Assembly: GCF_039539965.1 (NCBI RefSeq)
Contig: NZ_BAABED010000001.1
Coordinates: forward strand, 2,852,001-2,916,000
DNA length: 64,000 bases
Direction of reading: 5' to 3'
Source of the DNA: Arthrobacter methylotrophus
GTDB lineage: Bacteria; Actinomycetota; Actinomycetes; Actinomycetales; Micrococcaceae
In this document: positions 59,179 through 64,000 of the stretch, piece after piece
Layout of the letters: every line of letters starts with the position of its first letter
How positions within the stretch are numbered: the stretch's first letter is position 1
Made by a program: the position numbers and the translations under genes
The notes under the pieces: model-generated
The model's database searches: none
What the model was told of the DNA's origin: nothing
What the model saw: the letters and a program-made list of their open reading frames with translations, nothing else

Positions 59179-60870
59179 CTATGCCTCCAGAACCAGGGGG
59201 ATGATCATGGGGCGCCGGCGAAGCTTCCGGTTGACCCACGTGCCGATCACGCGACGGACCACTTGCTGCAGCTGGTGGTTGGTGTGGTCGGAGTGGTGGA
59301 GGACAGCGTCTTCAAGTGCCGCGTTGATCTTCGGGATGATCTCGTCGAATACCGAATCGTCCTCGGCCACACCGCGGGCATGGATCTCGGGACCCGAGAC
59401 AATCTTGCCTGTGGTGCGGTTGATCACGGTGATAACGGAGATGAAGCCCTCGTCGCCGAGGATCCTGCGATCCTTGAGGTCGGCGTCGGTGATTTCACCC
59501 ACACTGGAGCCATCAACGTAGACGAAGCCCACTTCCACCTGGCCCACTACGTTGGCTTTGTGGTCCTTGAGGTCAATGACCGTGCCGTTGTCGCTGAGGA
59601 TGACGCGGTCCGAGGGCACACCGGAATCCTCCGCCAAGTTGCCATTGGCGATGAGATGCCGGGTTTCTCCGTGCACAGGCATCGCGTTCAGCGGCTTGAG
59701 GATGTTGTAGCAGTACAGCAGCTCGCCGGCAGCTGCGTGACCGGAGACGTGCACCTTGGCATTGCCCTTGTGGACGACGTCGGCACCGAGCTTGAGCAGC
59801 CCGTTGATGATGCGATAGACCGCGTTCTCGTTGCCCGGGATGAGGCTCGAGGCAAGGATGACCGTGTCCCCCTGGCCAACGACTACACGATGGTCTCCAC
59901 TGGCCATCCGCGACAGGGCTGCCATTGGTTCGCCTTGGGAACCGGTGGACATCAGGACCACGCGGTGATCCGGCAGATTGTCGATGTTCTTGATGTCCAC
60001 CAGGATTCCCGGCGGAACGTCAAGGTAACCCAGCTTCGCGGCGATGGCCATGTTGCGCACCATCGACCGACCCACAAAGGCGACATTGCGGCCGTGCTGG
60101 GCGGCAGCGTCGAGGACCTGCTGGACACGGTGCACGTGAGAGGAGAAGGACGCGACGATGATGCGCTTCTTGGCCTGGCCGAACAAACGGTCCAAAGTAG
60201 GACCGATTTCCTTTTCCGCCGTGGTGAATCCGGGGACATCCGCGTTGGTCGAATCCGCCATGAACAGATCCACTCCCTCTTCGCCTAGGCGGGCGAAGTG
60301 ACGCAGGTCCGTGATGCGGCCGTCCAGGGGCAGCTGATCCATCTTGAAGTCGCCCGTGTGCAATACGTTGCCGCCATCGGTCCGGATGAAGACAGCCAAG
60401 GCGTCCGGTATGGAGTGGTTGACGGCGACGAATTCGCATTCGAACGGACCGAACTGCTCCACTTGCCCTTCGGCAACCGTGAACGTGTACGGCTTGATCC
60501 GATGCTCCTGGAGCTTGGCCTCAACGAGGGCAAGGGTCAGCTGGGAACCGACCAACGGCAGGTCCGGGCGCAGGCGCAGTAGGTATGGCACAGCGCCGAT
60601 GTGGTCTTCATGGCCGTGCGTCAGGACGATGGCAACGACGTCATCGAGCCGGTCCTCGATGTACGAGAAATCGGGCAGGATCAGGTCAACGCCCGGCTGG
60701 GTCTCTTCAGGGAAGAGCACGCCGCAGTCGACCACCAGCAGCTTGCCGCTGATCTCGAAAACGGCCATGTTGCGGCCGATCTCCCCCAGCCCGCCAAGGG
60801 GCACAATCCGGAGCGTTCCCTGCGGAAGTTTGGGCGGGGTGACAAGTCCGGGAAGGGCGGTTTGGGTCAT
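59179..60870 (-). CDS. rnj: Ribonuclease J
   Basis: RNase J is a metallo-beta-lactamase/beta-CASP nuclease for mRNA decay and rRNA processing. The 563-residue protein has VLTHGHEDHIGAVPYLL (the HxHxDH metal site, near residue 82), HTGDFKMDQ, ADSTNAD, the beta-CASP region with STGSQGEPMAALSRMASG, and HVSGHAAAGEL. It starts at ATG 60870 and follows dapA by 27 bases on the same strand. Confidence 0.97.
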   Translation of the reverse strand: MTQTALPGLVTPPKLPQGTLRIVPLGGLGEIGRNMAVFEISGKLLVVDCGVLFPEETQPGVDLILPDFSYIEDRLDDVVAIVLTHGHEDHIGAVPYLLRLRPDLPLVGSQLTLALVEAKLQEHRIKPYTFTVAEGQVEQFGPFECEFVAVNHSIPDALAVFIRTDGGNVLHTGDFKMDQLPLDGRITDLRHFARLGEEGVDLFMADSTNADVPGFTTAEKEIGPTLDRLFGQAKKRIIVASFSSHVHRVQQVLDAAAQHGRNVAFVGRSMVRNMAIAAKLGYLDVPPGILVDIKNIDNLPDHRVVLMSTGSQGEPMAALSRMASGDHRVVVGQGDTVILASSLIPGNENAVYRIINGLLKLGADVVHKGNAKVHVSGHAAAGELLYCYNILKPLNAMPVHGETRHLIANGNLAEDSGVPSDRVILSDNGTVIDLKDHKANVVGQVEVGFVYVDGSSVGEITDADLKDRRILGDEGFISVITVINRTTGKIVSGPEIHARGVAEDDSVFDEIIPKINAALEDAVLHHSDHTNHQLQQVVRRVIGTWVNRKLRRRPMIIPLVLEA

Positions 60871-60897
60871 AATGCGCTACTTTCCGGCGGAATCCTT

Positions 60898-61809
60898 CTA
60901 GACAGTGAAGTCCATTCCAGCTTCCGCCAAGTCCTCGCGGATGATTGCGATCTCGGCGACGTCCGGCTCCACGAGGGGCAAACGGACAACCGAGTTGGGC
61001 AGGACTCCCTGCCATTTAAGAATTTGCTTGGCGGCGACGGCACCTTGGACCCGGGTCATGGTGGCGCGGATCACGGGCTCCAGTCCGAAATTGATCTTGC
61101 GGGCGGTGCCGAGGTCGTTCGCATTGATGGCGTCGATGAGCTCACGGAAACGCCGGGTGACGACGTGGGTAGTAACGCCTATCAGGCCCACCGCGCCCAT
61201 GGCCATCCACTGGAGGGTCAGACCGTCGTCCCCCGAATAGAAAAGAAGGTCGGTTTCAGCCATGACCCGCGTGGCAGCGGCGAAATCGGCCTTGGCATCC
61301 TTGACCGCAACGATGTTGGGGTGGGCGGCGAGACCGATCATGGTCTCCGGCGCGATCTGGATGGCGGAACGCCCGGGAATGTCATAGAGCATGACCGGGA
61401 GCTCCGTGGCGGAGGCAATGGCCTCGAAGTGGGCACGGACGCCTGCTTGGCTCGGCTTGTTGTAGTACGGCGTGACGATCAGGAGCCCGTCGACGCCGAG
61501 CTTCGCGGCTTCCTGGGAGAGGTGAACCGAGTGCGCGGTGTCATTGGTTCCGGTTCCAGCGATGATTGCTGCACGACCGCCCACGGCTTCCTTGACAGCG
61601 CGGAACATGCCGAGGTTTTCCTCGTCGGTGAGCGTAGACGTCTCCCCGGTTGTTCCGGTGACGACCAAGCCATCGCAGCCGTCGTCAACCAGCTTGACTG
61701 CCAGTTCCGCTGCCTGCTTGTAGTCGACTTCGCCGTCCGCGGTGAACGGGGTGACCATGGCGGTCAGAAGGGTACCGAGGGCAGGAACGTTCGCACGAGA
61801 GTCAGACAT
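60898..61809 (-). CDS. dapA: 4-hydroxy-tetrahydrodipicolinate synthase
   Basis: DapA condenses pyruvate with aspartate semialdehyde, the entry to lysine and DAP. The 303-residue barrel has GTTGETSTLTDEE, the catalytic Tyr in VMLYDIPGRS and the Schiff-base Lys in IVAVKDAKADF. It starts at ATG 61809. dapB lies 1.1 kb upstream on the same strand, separated by two other genes. Confidence 0.97.
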   Translation of the reverse strand: MSDSRANVPALGTLLTAMVTPFTADGEVDYKQAAELAVKLVDDGCDGLVVTGTTGETSTLTDEENLGMFRAVKEAVGGRAAIIAGTGTNDTAHSVHLSQEAAKLGVDGLLIVTPYYNKPSQAGVRAHFEAIASATELPVMLYDIPGRSAIQIAPETMIGLAAHPNIVAVKDAKADFAAATRVMAETDLLFYSGDDGLTLQWMAMGAVGLIGVTTHVVTRRFRELIDAINANDLGTARKINFGLEPVIRATMTRVQGAVAAKQILKWQGVLPNSVVRLPLVEPDVAEIAIIREDLAEAGMDFTV

Positions 61810-61907
61810 ATGAAAAACGTTACCCTGTCAGCCGCAGGTTAGGAGAATAGGGCTCACGTGATGGTCATCAAATTCAGCGAATGGGGAGCAGAGCCCAGAC
61901 TGAAGCG

Positions 61908-62306
61908 TCAGCTGGACCGGCCACCCTTGACGCTCGCCGAGCCGCCTTGGATCCTACCTTCCGGAGCACCCGGATTCCGCGGCGATTCGGGTGCGCAATA
62001 CCGGGCAACCGCCGACTCCCGCAAGCGGTCCGCCCACGTTCCCAGCCGCTGGGCCGCCCGCACGTAGTCGAACAATTCAACGGGCGTCAGCGACTCAAGG
62101 TCGGTTTCCGCGAGCCGCCTGGCGAGTTCGGCGCCCGGCGGTTGTTCGCCCAGAACCGTTCCCTCGCGCCGCCACTGGACATCTTCGGGCGGCTCCCCCA
62201 CCACGAGTTGCCGGAAGAGGAAGTCCACGACGCCCGGGTTCATCGCCTTCATGGGCCCGTTCAGGCCTTGGGGATACGCGTCGGGCCGCTTCGAAGGATC
62301 GTTCAT
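61908..62306 (-). CDS. Small DUF222/13E12-like protein under SOS control
   Basis: The 132-residue protein has a middle section RRLAETDLESLTPVELFDYVRAAQRLGTWADRLRESAVARY that resembles the N-terminal part of DUF222 (13E12-repeat) proteins; the HNH endonuclease half of that family is missing. It starts at ATG 62306. A near-palindromic LexA box ends 13 bases upstream, with TAATAT six bases before the ATG, so the message may be leaderless. Family placement rests on one segment and is moderate. Function unknown. Confidence 0.62.
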   Translation of the reverse strand: MNDPSKRPDAYPQGLNGPMKAMNPGVVDFLFRQLVVGEPPEDVQWRREGTVLGEQPPGAELARRLAETDLESLTPVELFDYVRAAQRLGTWADRLRESAVARYCAPESPRNPGAPEGRIQGGSASVKGGRSS

Positions 62307-62318
62307 GCAGCTATATTA

Positions 62319-62336
62319 TTCGAACATATATTCGAA
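62319..62336 (-). promoter_or_regulatory. SOS box of the DUF222-like gene
   Basis: TTCGAACATATATTCGAA (62319-62336) is an almost perfect palindromic LexA operator, the best in the window. It overlaps the expected -35/-10 area of the gene that starts at 62306. Confidence 0.85.
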
Positions 62337-62372
62337 TACAAGGCGTGTACCGAAACTACTCCGAGAGAGACG

Positions 62373-62861
62373 CTACCGCTCCGCTGCGGTGGGCTCAGCG
62401 CGGAAAAGGCGTCCGGCGTCGCGCATTGCCTCCCTGGCCCGCTTGCGGTCCCCGGCGGCGTCGTAGGCGCAGCTGAGGCGGAACCAGGAGCGCCAGTCCT
62501 CGGGCGCCGCTTCGGCCTCCACACGGTACTTCTCAAACTCGGCGTCCGCGGCGGACCGCACAATGCGCCCCCCCGGTGTACGGGGCAAGTTGTCCACGGG
62601 CAACCCGCCTTCGGCTTCGAGCACCTTGGCCATCTTCTCGGTGCGCGCACCGAACAGCAGCTCGCGGATCAGTGCCCACGCTCCGATGAGGGGGAGCACC
62701 AAGTACGCCGCGCCGATTCCCTTGGCTATCAGGTTCGGGTCGCTGAGCAGGAGGATCGAGCGTTCGAAGGTAACCACGAGGTAGAGAACCAACAACAGGG
62801 TGACGGCACCCACCCAGATCTTGGTGCGGTTCTCCTTGAATGCGTTCCAGAGCGAGCCCAT
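62373..62861 (-). CDS. TPR-like membrane protein coupled to dapB
   Basis: The 162-residue protein has two membrane helices (about residues 14-36, VGAVTLLLVLYLVVTF; 47-72, IGAAYLVLPLIGAWALI) and a cytoplasmic C-terminus with EKYRVEAEAAPEDWRSWFRLSCAYDAAGDRKRAREAMRDAG, a single tetratricopeptide-like helical pair. ATG 62861 lies four bases after the dapB stop; the frame extends ten codons further into dapB. No function is assigned. Confidence 0.75.
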   Translation of the reverse strand: MGSLWNAFKENRTKIWVGAVTLLLVLYLVVTFERSILLLSDPNLIAKGIGAAYLVLPLIGAWALIRELLFGARTEKMAKVLEAEGGLPVDNLPRTPGGRIVRSAADAEFEKYRVEAEAAPEDWRSWFRLSCAYDAAGDRKRAREAMRDAGRLFRAEPTAAER

Positions 62862-62865
62862 GCGC

Positions 62866-63624
62866 CTAGAGCCCCAGGTCCAGATAGCCATCCAGGCCGA
62901 CTGTCAGCCCGGGGTGGGACGCCACATTGCGCAGTCCCAGCAACACTCCAGGCATGAATGACGCCCGGTCGAAGGAATCGTGGCGGATGGTTAGTTGCTC
63001 TCCTGGCCCGCCAAGGAGCACTTCCTGATGCGCCACGAGCCCGCGCAAGCGGACACTGTGGACGCGAATTCCATCGACCTCACAACCACGGGCACCGTCA
63101 AGGGCGGTGTCCGTGGCGTCCGGGCTCGCCGGCACGCCGGCTTCTTGGCGGGCGGCGGCAATAAGCTGGGCCGTACGGACGGCCGTGCCCGACGGCGCGT
63201 CCACCTTGTTCGGGTGGTGCAGCTCGACGATTTCCACCGATTCGAAGTACTTGGAGGCCTTGGCGGCGAAGGCCGAGGCGAGGATGGAGCCGAGAGCGAA
63301 GTTAGGGGCGATCAGAACGCCTGACTCCGGGTTCACCGCAAGCAACTCGCGCAACGCCGCAAGCCTCGCGGCGTCCCAGCCGGTGGTGCCGACAACAGCA
63401 TGCATGCCGTGCTCGACGGCGAAATGGACGTTCGCTTCCGTGCTATCCGGAACGGTCAGGTCGACGACATACTTGGCGCCGGCGTCGAGCAGGGTGTCAA
63501 GGGAGTCACCGCGGCCGAGTGCGGCGACAAGCTTCATGTCGGCGGCCGCTTCCACCGCCTTGACGGCTTCGATACCCATGCGCCCCTGGGCGCCCAGCAC
63601 GGCAACAGCAAGTTGTTCGGTCAT
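62866..63624 (-). CDS. dapB: 4-hydroxy-tetrahydrodipicolinate reductase
   Basis: DapB reduces hydroxytetrahydrodipicolinate with NAD(P)H. The 252-residue protein has the dinucleotide loop VLGAQGRMGIEAV, GTTGWDAARL, and the substrate motif ELHHPNKVDAPSGTA. ATG 63624 is chosen because homology starts at MTEQLAVAVLG; the upstream extension is basic and unconserved. Confidence 0.96.
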   Translation of the reverse strand: MTEQLAVAVLGAQGRMGIEAVKAVEAAADMKLVAALGRGDSLDTLLDAGAKYVVDLTVPDSTEANVHFAVEHGMHAVVGTTGWDAARLAALRELLAVNPESGVLIAPNFALGSILASAFAAKASKYFESVEIVELHHPNKVDAPSGTAVRTAQLIAAARQEAGVPASPDATDTALDGARGCEVDGIRVHSVRLRGLVAHQEVLLGGPGEQLTIRHDSFDRASFMPGVLLGLRNVASHPGLTVGLDGYLDLGL

Positions 63625-63926
63625 GCCCTTAACCCTACCGGGCGGCACGCCTCGGCATGTCCCTGTGGCACCCCCTAGTCGCGGGTCGGAGCGACGGAAC
63701 GCGGTCGTACGAGCTTTCGAACGCCCAGAACGATTTGTCCCAAGTCCGAGCTGGCGACGACTGCGAGGATGAGCATGGCAACGATGGGAATCACCAGTGA
63801 ATCAGCACCGATTTCTTGTTGAGCCGCCTCGAGTCCCGGGTTGGGGGCTGCCTCAACGTGGGGTCGCCGGAGCTGTGCCGGTTCGCCTGAACGCTCCGGC
63901 GAACCGGCACCGTTCCGGCGATTTCG
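63625..63926. other. Intergenic region with a 13-bp hairpin
   Basis: No confident gene is seen. GTGCCGGTTCGCC (63875-63887) and its exact complement (63898-63910) form a hairpin with a 10-base loop, possibly a terminator. A minus-strand frame ending at 63675 encodes a hydrophobic stretch (LVIPIVAMLILAVVAS) but lacks a credible start; it may be a remnant or a small membrane peptide from a GTG near 63791. Confidence 0.4.
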
Positions 63927-64000
63927 ATGGGAAGCAGAGTGTACACAGAACGCGAACTATCGATCGTGGAGTTTCTCGCGCAGGGTCTGTCAAACGCCGA
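63927..64000 (+). CDS. LuxR-type helix-turn-helix protein, N-terminal fragment (cut by right edge)
   Basis: From ATG 63927 the frame reads MGSRVYTERELSIVEFLAQG and then LSNA before the window ends. TERELxIVxxLAQGLSN is the start of the LuxR/NarL DNA-binding domain. The frame is open upstream only to 63891, after a stop, so either the protein starts with its HTH or this is a truncated regulator. A GTG at 63939 is an alternative start. Confidence 0.5.
   Translation, partial: MGSRVYTERELSIVEFLAQGLSNA

Noticed and set aside
63675..63956. A minus-strand frame with a hydrophobic segment left of the LuxR start
   Set aside because: It has no ATG or supported start and no ribosome site; kept only as a possible remnant.

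Overview
The window is a GC-rich chromosomal segment from an actinobacterium, most likely a member of the Micrococcaceae close to Arthrobacter, Pseudarthrobacter or Paenarthrobacter. The grounds are the gene order (dapB, dapA, rnj, ftsK, pgsA, cinA, a ClgR-type regulator, DUF3046, recA, recX, miaB, miaA, dapF, hflX, lexA), a mycothiol-dependent isomerase-type protein, the HisA/TrpF-type enzyme PriA, frequent GTG/TTG starts, and actinobacterial LexA boxes. I see no rRNA, tRNA, CRISPR array, prophage or insertion sequence. Almost everything is chromosomal housekeeping with short intergenic gaps.

Layout. 1-4183: the N-terminus of a HelD/HelR-type RNA polymerase-recycling ATPase (cut by the left edge), a GNAT acetyltransferase, a divergent pair of alkylation-repair glycosylases (Mpg and an Ada-AlkA fusion), and a DinB-like mycothiol-dependent protein. 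4197-4300: a nested inverted repeat. 4316-13060: a complete arginine operon, argC-J-B-D-F-R-G-H, on the minus strand, with ARG-box-like dyads at its promoter. 13236-21556: the most unusual part, with a fatty acid desaturase, a quinone oxidoreductase, a 1310-residue Pls/PosA-like single-module peptide synthetase (adenylation, carrier, six membrane helices, three hexapeptide-repeat domains), an M1 metallopeptidase and, facing them, an Sfp-type phosphopantetheinyl transferase. This set resembles an epsilon-poly-L-lysine pathway.

21604-34600: pheST, a SIMPL protein, pyroglutamyl peptidase, an SOS-box-controlled radical SAM protein, a NUDIX hydrolase, an MFS transporter, a cation diffusion facilitator, a SpoU methyltransferase, and the infC-rpmI-rplT operon, in which both IF3 and L20 carry unusual C-terminal extensions. 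34676-40476: an MFS transporter and a histidine block (hisC, hisB, hisH, a 52-residue membrane protein, priA, sseB-like). 40544-54875: lexA and a divergent LysM protein sharing SOS boxes, dinG, hflX, an rsmC-like methyltransferase, dapF, miaA, miaB, a coiled-coil transglycosylase-like protein, recX, recA, DUF3046, MarR and ClgR. 55007-64000: cinA, pgsA, ftsK, rnj, dapA, a small SOS-controlled DUF222-like gene, a TPR-like membrane protein, dapB, and at the right edge the start of a LuxR-type helix-turn-helix protein.

How the genes work together. Three themes stand out: amino-acid supply (arg, his and lysine/DAP genes), translation and tRNA modification, and DNA-damage response. At least four transcription units (lexA/LysM, recA-recX, the radical SAM gene, the DUF222-like gene) have recognisable LexA boxes, so one window shows a good share of an SOS regulon. 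If the Pls-like enzyme uses lysine, as its binding-pocket residues suggest, dapA/dapB/dapF (required for lysine) lie on the same segment, though far away and probably unlinked in regulation.
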